In this document: in pieces, positions 7,764 to 15,995 of the stretch | How positions within the stretch are numbered: position 1 is the first letter of the stretch | Layout: each line of letters begins with the position of its first letter | From: JAAYUD01 sp963676865 | GTDB lineage: Bacteria > Bacteroidota > Bacteroidia > Bacteroidales > Bacteroidaceae | Assembly: GCA_963676865.2 (NCBI GenBank) | Contig: CAXXSS010000001.1 | Span: 1,364,001 to 1,428,000 of the forward strand | Length of the DNA: 64,000 nt | Direction of reading: 5' to 3' | Program-made: the position numbers and the translations under genes | The notes under the pieces: generated by a model | Database searches by the model: none | Told to the model about the DNA's origin: nothing | The model's input: the letters and a program-made list of their open reading frames with translations, nothing else

Positions 7764-9083
7764 CAGGGCTGACGCATTAAGAATTTAGATTTTGCATCCA
7801 ACTAGAATCCAATAGTTCTATCCTGTAATTTTCATCCCATCCTGCAAGTTTTCTTTTCATTTTGAAGCTCCCCTTTCTTTGGCTGTTTTTTATTTGGGCG
7901 AGTGCGATCTTGCTGATGAGGGAGAAATTCTGCGCCGCATTCTTTCTTTTTCTGGTATCGTCTTTGTTAAAGGTTACGTCCAACTGCCAATGCAGATTGT
8001 TCTCTATGCTCCAATGCGTCCTTATAGCCTGCATGATTCTGTCCGAATCCAAAGGTAGGGATGTTATATAATAATGTTTTTCCTCTACCGTTTTCTTGCT
8101 TTTCAGCTGAGTCGTAATCTTTGTCTGACAAACGACGGAACGGACACCTTCCCACCCTAAAATTTCACCTGTCATCCCATTGTTATATACCTGGCAATAT
8201 CTCCTTTCCTTCCGTCCATGACTGCATTCCTCTGTGTATGAAGCCTGGTATCTGGTTGGTGGTATATGCCCGTGTCCATTGATCTTATTCCCATTAAAGT
8301 CGATACCTGTGAAGTAGCTTTTTATCTCATTATGCAGTTTCTTTTGGTTGTCTTTCACACAGATGACAAAGTCCGCCTTGTTTTTTATGATCGTTTCAAC
8401 TATTTCATGCTGACAACCCATGGCGTCTATGGTCACTACACATCCCGACAAATCTAAAGCCTTTATCAGTTTCGGAATGGCTTTTATTTCATTGCTTTTC
8501 TTGCCCACCTTCTCCTGCCCAAGTGTAACGCCATTGGATGCAGCCCATGCACTGACCATACGTAAAGGCTCAAAACTGCCGTCTTTCTTTTCCACTCTTG
8601 CACCACATATTTCCTTCCCGTCTATTGCAACTATACCACTATATTTTCCACATATCTCATGAATCCACATCCTGAAACCACGTTCAAGTTCCTTTGGATC
8701 AAGAATGGAGAAAACTCTGTTAAAGGTATCATGGGAAGGAACACCTTTAAAGCCCTTTATACGGGAACGGAGAAAGGGCTCTTTCATTTTGCCGAATTCC
8801 GCTACTTCATACCAGCTTTCAGCACCGCAAACTACCGCGGCCATTGTAATATAAAAAATACACCCCAAACTGTGCTCCTTTAAATGATCCCTTCTGGGGT
8901 CTTCTACTTCTCTTAATATCGTTACTAAGTCCATATCGTTTATTTGTTTAATGTAAAAAGTTATACAAATATAGTAAATAATAATGACATATATGCACAT
9001 ATAATAAACTATATATCAATACATTAAGTTAATAATACATAATGGGAAATAAACAAACTGAATTCTTAATGCGTCAGCCCTGT
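7764..9083. mobile_element. ISAs1-family insertion sequence, complete
   Basis: 1320 bp, bounded by 22-bp perfect terminal inverted repeats beginning CAGGGCTGACGCATTAAG (7764-7785 and 9062-9083). A 9-bp target duplication TCAGGACAA flanks it at 7755-7763 and 9084-9092, which fits the 8-10 bp duplications of this family. Both ends and the transposase are intact. Copy B of the cassette lacks the insertion and shows the unoccupied target region, so the IS arrived after the two copies separated. It now splits the HU-like gene and palindrome from the VapE-like promoter. Confidence 0.95.
7777..8934 (-). CDS. ISAs1-family DDE transposase
   Basis: 385 residues from the ATG at 8934, beginning MDLVTILREVEDPRRDH as usual for this family. 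The catalytic triad is visible as D105 (IVAIDGKE), D170 (VTIDAMGCQ) and E311 (HWSIENNLHWQLD). The frame extends upstream to 9000, but those 22 residues come from A+T-rich non-coding DNA and are rejected. The stop codon lies inside the left terminal inverted repeat. No frameshift or internal stop is seen, so the element is probably active. Confidence 0.93.
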   Translation of the reverse strand: MDLVTILREVEDPRRDHLKEHSLGCIFYITMAAVVCGAESWYEVAEFGKMKEPFLRSRIKGFKGVPSHDTFNRVFSILDPKELERGFRMWIHEICGKYSGIVAIDGKEICGARVEKKDGSFEPLRMVSAWAASNGVTLGQEKVGKKSNEIKAIPKLIKALDLSGCVVTIDAMGCQHEIVETIIKNKADFVICVKDNQKKLHNEIKSYFTGIDFNGNKINGHGHIPPTRYQASYTEECSHGRKERRYCQVYNNGMTGEILGWEGVRSVVCQTKITTQLKSKKTVEEKHYYITSLPLDSDRIMQAIRTHWSIENNLHWQLDVTFNKDDTRKRKNAAQNFSLISKIALAQIKNSQRKGSFKMKRKLAGWDENYRIELLDSSWMQNLNS

Positions 9084-9166
9084 CAGGACAAAGATATAAA
9101 ATCTTTCTGACGTGAACCAACTTTCGTCAGTATGTCTCACAGAGCTCAGGGGGGTACTTACAGATA

Positions 9167-9199
9167 TTTGGGAAACCCCTTTATAGTGTTATATATTTG
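9167..9199 (+). promoter_or_regulatory. Promoter of the VapE-like gene
   Basis: TTTG at 9167-9170 and TATATTTG at 9192-9199 fit both boxes of the Bacteroides promoter exactly, with a 21-bp spacer. The ATG at 9227 lies 28 nt downstream. Copy B has lost this promoter. Confidence 0.75.
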
Positions 9200-9226
9200 C
9201 CGAAAATTCATCAAATAAATAACAAT

Positions 9227-10401
9227 ATGAAATTAAACATGCAAAACGGCATTGCTGCCGATGGAGTAAAAGAGCCTTTTTTGAAAGGTATCATGGAACG
9301 TTTAAAAGTATTTTTGGCAGAGCACTATGACTTTCGTTACAACACCGTGGCGGATACGTACGAATGTAGAGCGCGCCAATGGCAACACGATTTTGTTGAA
9401 ATGGACCGACGCGTTCGCAACGATATCGTTTTATCGGCTTTAGTTCGGGTGTCGACTGTATCGATCGGGATGTGATGCGTATCATCGAATCTTCATTCAC
9501 TCCGGCCTATAACCCCACAGGAGTACATCAACGTCCTTCCCCCATGGGATGGCAGGGATCGAATTAAAGAGTTGGCGGGACGAATAAGCGATGACAACTT
9601 GTGGAATATGGTCTTTCACCGGTGGCTGTTGGCCGTGGTGGCTCAATGGATGCAAAAGTGCACCAAATTCGGCAACAGTATGGTACTTGTACTGATACAT
9701 AGACGTCACGGGACGAAGAAATCGTCTTTTTGCCGTCTGTTGCTTCCCCTGTGCTTCGTTCTTATTTTATAGAAGAGTTTGACACCGAATCCAAATCCGC
9801 TTCGAAAGTAATGGCGAAGTTTGCCCTTGTCAATTTGGACGAGATTCGCAAGTATTCTTTGCCACAAATGGAACGGTTGAAAAATTTGATTCAACTTCCT
9901 CAAATAAATGTGGCGAGGCCTTATCGTGGAAGCTACCAACACTTCGACCGGATGGCTTCGTTTATCGGTACTTCCAACCATGCGGATATCCTTACCGATC
10001 CGACGGGGAGCCGCCGTTTTTTCCCGATCGAGTTGGAAGACCGTATCGGTAAATTCAAAATCTCGTACAAACAATTGTATGCACAGCTCAAAACGGAACT
10101 GCGCGGTGGAGCCCGTTATTGGTATACCCCTCACGAAGAGGCTTTGATTACGGAACGCAATAAACGCTTTTATCGTCGCCCGCACGAAGAAGGGCTTTTC
10201 TTCAGTCTGTTCCGTCTTCCCCGTAAGGGTGAACGGGCGGAGGAATACAGCATTCACCTCTTGTATGAGAACATGCGCAAGGTCAGTCCGGCTACGATGC
10301 GCGACATTTCGATTCATCTGTTCGCCCGACATTTGGCAATGATCGGCGTAGAAAGCAGACACAGCCATTCCGGTTCTGTCTATTCGGTCATTCGCATATG
10401 A
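9227..10401 (+). pseudogene. VapE/DUF3874-type primase-associated ATPase gene, broken by frameshifts
   Basis: Three frames joined end to end give one recognisable VapE/DUF3874-type protein: ERLKVFLAEHYDFRYN at the start, then CIDRDVMRIIESSF, then ISDDNLWNMVFHRWLLAVVAQWM and GTKKSSFCRLLLP (P-loop-like region), then RSYFIEEFDTES, LVNLDEIRKYS, IASFIGTSNHADIL-like and DPTGSRRFFPIE. The breaks fall near 9440, 9520 and 9748 and each looks like a single-base change. The family is found in phages and integrated islands and resembles superfamily 3 helicase/primase-linked proteins. As it stands no full-length product can be made. Confidence 0.85.
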
Positions 10402-10479
10402 TCGCTATCAGGGGCATTGTGCCGCCGGAAAACGTAAGCGTCTCGGCGATTATGCCTTTTCCGTTTATCTCCCTCTCGT

Positions 10480-10487
10480 TACCTTTG
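10480..10487 (+). promoter_or_regulatory. -7 box of the IS66 tnpA gene
   Basis: TACCTTTG is a perfect TAnnTTTG match 13 nt before the ATG at 10501, implying a very short leader. No exact -33 TTTG was seen. Confidence 0.4.
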
Positions 10488-10500
10488 CGGTGAATTAAAA

Positions 10501-10923
10501 ATGAAATTAGAAATGGTAAGATCAAAAACAGCAGAGATGCGATTCCGGCATGTATGGAAGATGTTCGGAAAGGAACTCACAGTGAATTATCATTGCAGTT
10601 TATCAGAAATTGCAGCTAAAAACCGTACGGACTTGAATGGGATGCGCAGCTGGATGCTCGACCGTGGACATTCGGTATCCCAATTAAAGAAAGAGGTTCT
10701 CCATCGCTATTACGGCGGCTCCATACCCGACGTCAAGGAGGCGGGGCGGATGTTCACGCCGATAGTGGCGTCCGGTATTCCGAAAGCGGGGCCTTCACTA
10801 CTGGGCATCCATATCACCTTCAACAGCGGTACGAGCGTCACCGTCAAAGAGGCGACTCCCGAGGGTATAATGGGCCTGATCCTGAGTTACGAAAGAATGG
10901 AGGGCGAGTTATGTACTCTTTGA
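10501..10923 (+). CDS. tnpA: IS66 accessory protein TnpA-like
   Basis: 140-residue basic protein at the first position of the IS66 element. The N-terminal segment VNYHCSLSEIAAKNRTDLNGMRSWMLDRGHSV looks like a helix-turn-helix, and the C-terminal half is an IS66 Orf1-type module (LGIHITFNSGTSVTVKEATPEG). In IS66 elements this protein is required with TnpB and TnpC for transposition, but its exact role is not settled. Its last 13 bp overlap tnpB, indicating translational coupling. Confidence 0.82.
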   Translation: MKLEMVRSKTAEMRFRHVWKMFGKELTVNYHCSLSEIAAKNRTDLNGMRSWMLDRGHSVSQLKKEVLHRYYGGSIPDVKEAGRMFTPIVASGIPKAGPSLLGIHITFNSGTSVTVKEATPEGIMGLILSYERMEGELCTL

Positions 10924-11261
10924 CGTCAAGCAACAAATATTACTTGTATCAAGGGTATGTCCGAATGAATCGGGGTATTGACGGACTTTACAAGATGATA
11001 CGTTCTGAGATGAAGGAGCTCTCTCCCGTTTCGGGTGACGCGTTCATCTTCTTCGGAAAGAAAAGACAAAGCGTGAAGATACTCAAGTGGGACGGCGACG
11101 GTTTTTTGCTGTATTACAAACGGCTTGAGGGCGGCAGTTTCGAAGTGCCCGTTTTCAACCCGCGTACGGGCAATTACGAGATCGGGTGGAACACACTCTC
11201 CTTTATTCTCAGCGGAGTATCGCTGAAGTCCGTAAGACTGCGAAAGCGTTTCCGAATATAG
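10911..11261 (+). CDS. tnpB: IS66 accessory protein TnpB
   Basis: 116 residues, the usual length for IS66 Orf2. The family core is clear: a GIDGLYKMIR segment, then SGDAFIFFGKKRQSVKILKWDGDGF and LYYKRLEGGSF. It starts inside the end of tnpA. The function in transposition is known only as accessory and essential. Confidence 0.9.
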   Translation: MYSLTSSNKYYLYQGYVRMNRGIDGLYKMIRSEMKELSPVSGDAFIFFGKKRQSVKILKWDGDGFLLYYKRLEGGSFEVPVFNPRTGNYEIGWNTLSFILSGVSLKSVRLRKRFRI

Positions 11262-11313
11262 CTGAAAGGTCCTGTTTATAGTAGATTAATCACAAAAAAA
11301 GTCGAGCTTTTCG

Positions 11314-11344
11314 TTTGATATTCCGGTGATTTTTGGTACCTTTG
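11314..11344 (+). promoter_or_regulatory. Promoter of the IS66 transposase gene tnpC
   Basis: TTTG at 11314-11317 and TACCTTTG at 11337-11344 with a 19-bp spacer match the Bacteroides consensus. The -7 box ends only 4 nt before the ATG at 11349, so a transcript from here would be leaderless or nearly so. Confidence 0.6.
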
Positions 11345-11348
11345 TACT

Positions 11349-12929
11349 ATGAGAAAGGATGAGATTGTCGAACTGTTGAAGCAGCAAATAGGCAGCTATA
11401 AAAAGCTGATTGATGATTTACGCGAACAAGAGAAAAGACAATCCGAGCAAATCACGGAACTTATAGCAGAAGTGGCATCCCTGAGGGAGGCGCTTCTTCA
11501 GAAAGGTGAATCCCTGAGCAAACAGAAACGCGTCTGCAAGGGACTGGGCAAACTGATTGCCGTCACATCCGAGAAACAGCTCCCCCCGCCGGCACTTCTT
11601 ACCGATGAGGAAAGACGGCGGCAGGAAGAGGAAAGAAGCCTTCAGAGGAAGGGCCGGAAGAACAACGGGGCCAGACGTGACATGCACGCGGACATGGAGG
11701 TGGAAGAACACGACATCTACCCCGAGCAGGCGGAGTTCGACAGGAACAAGGCTCGGCCGTTGTCGGAGAAGCTGCGTATATCCATCCGTTACGAATGCGT
11801 GCCCATGCGTTTCATTAAACACGTCTACAACATCCACTCTTATACACAAGACGGCCGCGTCTATACGGGCAAGACTCCCCCTTCGGCTTTCTTGAACTCC
11901 AATTACGACGCCTCCTTTATCGCCGGACTGATGGAGCTTCGCTACATACAATCCGTACCGATGGAACGAATCATCGGTTATTTTGAAAACCATGGCTTCA
12001 CTCTGAAAAAGCCTACCGCCCATAAGCTGATCGAAAGAGCGTCCCTGTTGTTGGAGAATCTCTACAAGTGTACCGCACAAACCGTTCTCCGGGATAATTA
12101 TATCTCCGCCGATGAGACGTATTACAAAATACTCGTCAGGGAGAAGAACGGCAAGGGTCGCGGAGTCAGAAAAGGGTACCTGTGGGTAATCATCGGAATG
12201 AGGAGTAAGCTGTTGTATGTACTTTACCAAGACGGTTCCCGGTCGGAAGATGTGATTCTTCGAGAGTTGGAAGACTACAGGGGCGTCATACAGAGCGACG
12301 GCTACTCTCCCTATCGGAAACTTCAAAAAGAAGGTTATCCCCATATCACGCGAATAGCCTGCCTGCAACACGTCAAACGGAAATTTATTGATTGCGGTGA
12401 GGACGAAGAGGCCGGAAAGATGGTGGGGTTGATCAATAAGCTGTATCACCGGGAGCACAAACATCGAATCGGAGAAAAGAACTGGACGGAAGAGAAGAAT
12501 CGTAGATTCCGAAACGAATATGCTCCTCCGGTCCTGGAAGAAATAAGGGCGCACCTCGATCGGATAGAATCAGGTCCCGGCCTGCTTCCCAAAAGCGAGC
12601 TATACGCGGCGGTCATCTATATGAGAAATGAATGGGACGCCATCGAGAACATCTTCAAGCACGGGGCGACAAGGCTGGACAATAATACGGTAGAGCGGAT
12701 GAACCGTTACTTCTCAATCTCAAGAAGGAACTCTCTGTTTTTCGGCAGCCATAAAGGGGCCGAAAGGGGAGCCATACTCTACACGCTGGCATTGTCATGT
12801 CGCATGAATGGAATAAATCTGTTCCAATATCTCACCGATATCATCAACACGACAGCAGAGTGGCAACCCAACACGCCACTGGAAAAATATCGGGAACTAC
12901 TTCCTGACAGATACAAAAAAGACTCATAA
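11349..12929 (+). CDS. tnpC: IS66-family DDE transposase TnpC
   Basis: 526 residues. An N-terminal coiled coil (about 1-60) precedes a charged Glu/Arg-rich linker and the IS66 middle region. The catalytic residues are visible as D255 (SADETYY), D317 (IQSDGYSPY) and E449 (NNTVERMNRYFSISRRNSLF). The C-terminal GSHKGAERGAILYTL block is also characteristic. The gene is uninterrupted and flanked by intact ends, so the element looks mobile. Confidence 0.95.
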   Translation: MRKDEIVELLKQQIGSYKKLIDDLREQEKRQSEQITELIAEVASLREALLQKGESLSKQKRVCKGLGKLIAVTSEKQLPPPALLTDEERRRQEEERSLQRKGRKNNGARRDMHADMEVEEHDIYPEQAEFDRNKARPLSEKLRISIRYECVPMRFIKHVYNIHSYTQDGRVYTGKTPPSAFLNSNYDASFIAGLMELRYIQSVPMERIIGYFENHGFTLKKPTAHKLIERASLLLENLYKCTAQTVLRDNYISADETYYKILVREKNGKGRGVRKGYLWVIIGMRSKLLYVLYQDGSRSEDVILRELEDYRGVIQSDGYSPYRKLQKEGYPHITRIACLQHVKRKFIDCGEDEEAGKMVGLINKLYHREHKHRIGEKNWTEEKNRRFRNEYAPPVLEEIRAHLDRIESGPGLLPKSELYAAVIYMRNEWDAIENIFKHGATRLDNNTVERMNRYFSISRRNSLFFGSHKGAERGAILYTLALSCRMNGINLFQYLTDIINTTAEWQPNTPLEKYRELLPDRYKKDS

Positions 12930-12984
12930 ATAAAGGATTGTATTTTTTATTTTAAGAACAACGCATAATCGCGGAGACGCTTAC

Positions 12985-13240
12985 CGGAAAACAGTGACAA
13001 CTGCGAGACTCAACTTTCATAAATAGCTGTATGACAGATAAATAATACCTTTTTCAGGTCCCGTCCTAGCCCCTGTCATACATAATGTATTGATTGATAA
13101 GCATTTGACGTGACGGGGATGTTTACGAAACTTGATTTCCTACATCGAACTGAAATACTACATATCGCTTTGAGAAGCTGTTTTGAATTTTTATCGAAAG
13201 TCTTTTGAGATTCTTTTTCTAAAAATTCAAAACAACTTCT
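12985..13240. other. Intergenic region right of the IS66 element
   Basis: No gene is seen here. It holds the right-hand target duplication (12985-12992) and a 10-bp inverted repeat TGTATGACAG/CTGTCATACA (13028-13037, 13073-13082). A longer inverted repeat follows next to the SGNH gene. If the VapE cassette has a right boundary it lies in this stretch, but no copy of its end motif was found. Confidence 0.6.
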
Positions 13241-13241
13241 T
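13172..13241 (-). terminator. Large hairpin at the end of the peptidoglycan operon
   Basis: Arms of 22 nt (13172-13193 and 13220-13241) pair with two mismatches around a 26-nt loop. The right arm touches the stop codon of the SGNH gene. Position suggests a terminator for the long minus-strand operon, but there is no clean run of T after the stem and the loop is long, so other roles are possible. Confidence 0.5.
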
Positions 13242-13927
13242 CAATACTTCTTAAGTATTTCACTCCACACTTTATATCCTGCCGGCGTCAGATGTAAGCC
13301 ATCGACAGTGAGCTCCGGGCGCATAATATGAGTGCCGGGGATAACAAACGAAGGGAATAGATTAATGTAAACAAGTCCGCGGTCGGCAGCCATCCGGCAC
13401 AATTGCTCGTTAACAGCTACTATCGTTTCCGTTTTTCCTTCCATCGTATGCCAACGATGAAAAGACTCGTTGATAGGCAGCAAACTTTCGATATATAGTT
13501 TGGTATGTGGCAATTCAGTGCGAATTTTGTCGACCAATATGTTGACCAATTTCACAACACTGTCTGCCGAAAGTCCATGAGACACATCATTGACCCCCGC
13601 CAATAGAAAGATTTTTCGGGGATTGCCGGGTACAATCTGATAAAGCCGATCGTACATACCCATCGCATCATCTCCTATAATGCCACGATTGACATAATAT
13701 CCCTTCAATTTGCCGGTAAGTCGCAAATTCCAATTACCGCCAAACTCTGTCAGACTATTGCCCAACAGGACAATATCCGAATGACAAATCGGAGGCAAAC
13801 TATCAAACAACGCCACACGCTGCTTATAATGCAAACTATGCATAGATACTTTAGAAAGATTTTGCTGTGCCGAACAAGTAGTTGCGGCACAGCAAAACAA
13901 TAGAGCTGTTATTAAGAGTTGTTTCAT
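13241..13927 (-). CDS. Secreted SGNH/GDSL-family hydrolase
   Basis: 228 residues with a signal peptide (cleavage after about SAQ, residue 21). Catalytic blocks are clear: block I as LLGNSLTEFG, with Asn in place of the usual Asp before the nucleophilic Ser; block II Gly in GIIGDD; block III GVND; and block V DGLHLTPAGY supplying the Asp-His pair. The family includes carbohydrate O-acetylesterases. As the last gene of a cell-wall salvage operon, removal of O-acetyl groups from MurNAc or GlcNAc is a reasonable but untested idea. Its start overlaps the upstream stop by 4 bp. Confidence 0.85.
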   Translation of the reverse strand: MKQLLITALLFCCAATTCSAQQNLSKVSMHSLHYKQRVALFDSLPPICHSDIVLLGNSLTEFGGNWNLRLTGKLKGYYVNRGIIGDDAMGMYDRLYQIVPGNPRKIFLLAGVNDVSHGLSADSVVKLVNILVDKIRTELPHTKLYIESLLPINESFHRWHTMEGKTETIVAVNEQLCRMAADRGLVYINLFPSFVIPGTHIMRPELTVDGLHLTPAGYKVWSEILKKY

Positions 13928-15141
13928 TTCCTTACTTTGGATCTGCCCATATCAGGAATGATAGAAGCAGCAACGGCATTGGCTACCAATGAACGAAGTT
14001 GTATACAGTCGCCGGCATCATTGGGATGCACCCGATTGGTAAGCAATATCACTGCTACATCATTATCCGGATCGATAACAATGGATGTACCCGTATAACC
14101 GGTATGTCCATAAGTATCGGGTCCAAGCAAATCTCCATTATTCGAAGCATAAGGTGAGAATATATCCCAACCCAACGTACGTCCCAAAGGAGCTACACAA
14201 CGAGGGACCGTACGCATAGCCTTCACGCCAAGCGGACTAAGGATGCGATGACCATTCCATTCACCGCCATTCTGCAATGCAGCTACCAAGACAGCAATAT
14301 CATCTGCCGAGGAGAAGACTCCCGCATTGCCCGATATTCCACCATTCATGATACGGGCTAAAGGATCGTGTACCACACCTTGAAGCACAGAGCCGTCGGG
14401 TTGCTTCTCTGTCGGCGCACAAAGTTCACAAAGTTTGCTATCGGGATTATAATCCGTATGCGTCATACCAAGTACATCGAAAATATTCTTTTTGGCAAAG
14501 TCGCGTAAATTCTGTCCGGATATTGTTTCAATGATACGTTGCAGTGTAATGTAGTTCAGACAACTATATTGGAAGTCCGTTTCGGGTTTGAAATCGCGCT
14601 TACAATGCGAAATATAATCAATAACGCCATCGCGATTGGGCGAACCGTACTTCCGCTTTAAAGAATCGACGGGAGCATAGGGCGGAAGTCCCGAAGAATG
14701 AGTCATAATGTCGACTATGCGTATAGAGGTCGTTCCATCTTTGGCATCTTTCCAATCCTGAAAACCGGGGATATAATGATTAACTCTATCTAGCAGCCTC
14801 AACTGTCCTCTTTCTATCAGAATCATGGCCGAGATTGCCGTAGACATGGACTTACTGCACGAAGCCATATCGAACACGGTATTGGTGGTCATAGGCAATT
14901 GCTTGGGATAGATTTCTTTGTTGCCATAAGCTTTAAGCCAAGCCATCTTTCCATGACGAACAACGGCTAATACAGCACCCGGAATATCCTTGTGTTGGAT
15001 AGCTTTCAGAATAGCGGCATCGGCATTAGCGAGCCGGGAAGCATCGAGACCTACCGAAGCAGGAGACACACGCTGCAATGGTTGCGCTCCAATAAAAAGC
15101 GACACGAGCAGTAGCTGCAATAATAGACTTAATTTTTTCAT
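13924..15141 (-). CDS. Secreted beta-lactamase-fold serine hydrolase, AmiE-like
   Basis: 405 residues with a signal peptide (about 1-19). It has the serine beta-lactamase/class C motifs: SCSK (SxxK) near residue 97, the YSCLNY segment in place of YxN, and GHTGYTG (HTG) near residue 345. Bacillus subtilis AmiE (YbbE), encoded beside murQ and namZ, has this fold and acts as an N-acetylmuramyl-L-alanine amidase. The same neighbours occur here, so release of peptide from MurNAc is the best guess; an esterase role is the alternative. It lies 14 bp after murQ and overlaps the SGNH gene by 4 bp. Confidence 0.82.
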   Translation of the reverse strand: MKKLSLLLQLLLVSLFIGAQPLQRVSPASVGLDASRLANADAAILKAIQHKDIPGAVLAVVRHGKMAWLKAYGNKEIYPKQLPMTTNTVFDMASCSKSMSTAISAMILIERGQLRLLDRVNHYIPGFQDWKDAKDGTTSIRIVDIMTHSSGLPPYAPVDSLKRKYGSPNRDGVIDYISHCKRDFKPETDFQYSCLNYITLQRIIETISGQNLRDFAKKNIFDVLGMTHTDYNPDSKLCELCAPTEKQPDGSVLQGVVHDPLARIMNGGISGNAGVFSSADDIAVLVAALQNGGEWNGHRILSPLGVKAMRTVPRCVAPLGRTLGWDIFSPYASNNGDLLGPDTYGHTGYTGTSIVIDPDNDVAVILLTNRVHPNDAGDCIQLRSLVANAVAASIIPDMGRSKVRK

Positions 15142-15155
15142 CTTCTTTCTTGGGT

Positions 15156-15980
15156 TTATTCTTTTGCGTTTCCGCGATAATTGTCAATAGCATCCTTTAC
15201 AGACCCATGCATCATAAGCAAAGTACGTGCCTTACCGTAATCGACTCCCAACTCGTCAACAATCATCCGAGTACCGCGATCGACCAGTTTTTTGTTCGTA
15301 AGCTGCATATTAACCATCTTATTGCCCTTCACTCTACCAAGCCTGATCATTACGCTGGTAGTTATCATATTCAATATCATTTTTTGTCCCGTTCCCGATT
15401 TCATTCTCGAACTGCCGGTGACAAATTCCGGCCCTACAATCATCTCAATGGGAATATCGGATTCGGCAGCCATCGGACTATCGGGATTGCTCGTGATACA
15501 TGCCGTAAGAATTTCATGTTCGCGGGCAGAATGAAGTGCTCCGATGACATAAGGAGTGGTACCCGAAGCAGCAATTCCTATAACAGTATCTTTCGTATCG
15601 ATATGATGTTCCAACAATTCCTGCCAGCCTCTCTCCAAGTCGTCTTCGGCATTTTCGACAGGATTGCGCAATGCCGTATCACCACCGGCAATAAGCCCGA
15701 TGACCAACGTAGGAGGCATTCCAAAGGTAGGTGGTATCTCGGAAGCATCGAGCACGCCAAGGCGACCACTGGTGCCTGCCCCCAAATAAAAGATACGCCC
15801 TCCCCTCTTCATGCGAGGCACGATCTGCGTCACTAATTTCTCTATTTGCGGAATCGCCTTTTTTACCGCCAAAGCAATCTTTTGATCTTCGGTATTAATG
15901 TCTTCCAACAACTCCTTCACCGATTTTTTCTCCAAATCGTTATAAAGCGAAGGCTGTTCGGATATCTTAATAAATGCCAT
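15156..15980 (-). CDS. murQ: N-acetylmuramic acid 6-phosphate etherase MurQ
   Basis: 274-residue SIS-domain enzyme that splits MurNAc-6-phosphate into GlcNAc-6-phosphate and D-lactate in the cytoplasm. The diagnostic stretch LGAGTSGRLGVLDASEIPPT is present near residue 65. The IAGGDTALRNPVENAEDD segment follows (catalytic Glu region), and FVTGSSRMKSGTGQK (about 172-186) completes the signature. It is slightly shorter than the Gram-positive and enteric enzymes but has no missing motif. It follows the kinase by 15 bp, matching the murT-murK-murQ order described in Tannerella forsythia. Confidence 0.96.
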   Translation of the reverse strand: MAFIKISEQPSLYNDLEKKSVKELLEDINTEDQKIALAVKKAIPQIEKLVTQIVPRMKRGGRIFYLGAGTSGRLGVLDASEIPPTFGMPPTLVIGLIAGGDTALRNPVENAEDDLERGWQELLEHHIDTKDTVIGIAASGTTPYVIGALHSAREHEILTACITSNPDSPMAAESDIPIEMIVGPEFVTGSSRMKSGTGQKMILNMITTSVMIRLGRVKGNKMVNMQLTNKKLVDRGTRMIVDELGVDYGKARTLLMMHGSVKDAIDNYRGNAKE

Positions 15981-15995
15981 AAGTTATTTAAATCT

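Larger units (their letters stand above)
6800..10433. mobile_element. HU-like/VapE-like cassette, copy A (interrupted by an IS)
   Basis: This block holds a divergent HU-winged-helix gene and a VapE/DUF3874-type gene around a palindromic array. It is visibly richer in G+C than its neighbours and recurs in decayed form at 61239-61962. Shared sequence with copy B begins near 6849 and reaches about 9430. A short motif TATCCCGAACTCAAGTAT at 6800-6817 resembles the two end repeats of copy B. The left limit is therefore approximate, and the right limit could not be found because an IS66 element sits there. Whether it still moves is unknown. Confidence 0.55.
10434..12984. mobile_element. IS66-family insertion sequence, complete
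   Basis: 2551 bp. The ends are GTAAGCGTCTCGGCGATTAT at 10434 and its inverted counterpart ending at 12984, with one mismatch in the first 22 bp. The 8-bp target duplication CGGAAAAC at 10426-10433 and 12985-12992 is the length expected for IS66. The three canonical genes are present and open. It inserted 32 bp past the end of the VapE-like gene. Its base composition is clearly more G+C-rich than the flanking chromosome. Confidence 0.96.

Noticed and set aside
8935..9000. 22 extra residues at the N-terminus of the ISAs1 transposase
   Set aside because: They are translated A+T-rich DNA, and family members begin with the MDLVTIL segment.
9706..10368. Minus-strand 220-codon frame opposite the VapE-like gene
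   Set aside because: The plus-strand translation matches a known family; the antisense product has no recognisable features.
11418..12554. Long minus-strand frame (378 codons) inside tnpC
   Set aside because: It is an antisense shadow of a G+C-rich IS66 transposase with intact catalytic residues.
15150..15836. 228-codon plus-strand frame across murQ
   Set aside because: It is antisense to a clear murQ gene with all etherase motifs.
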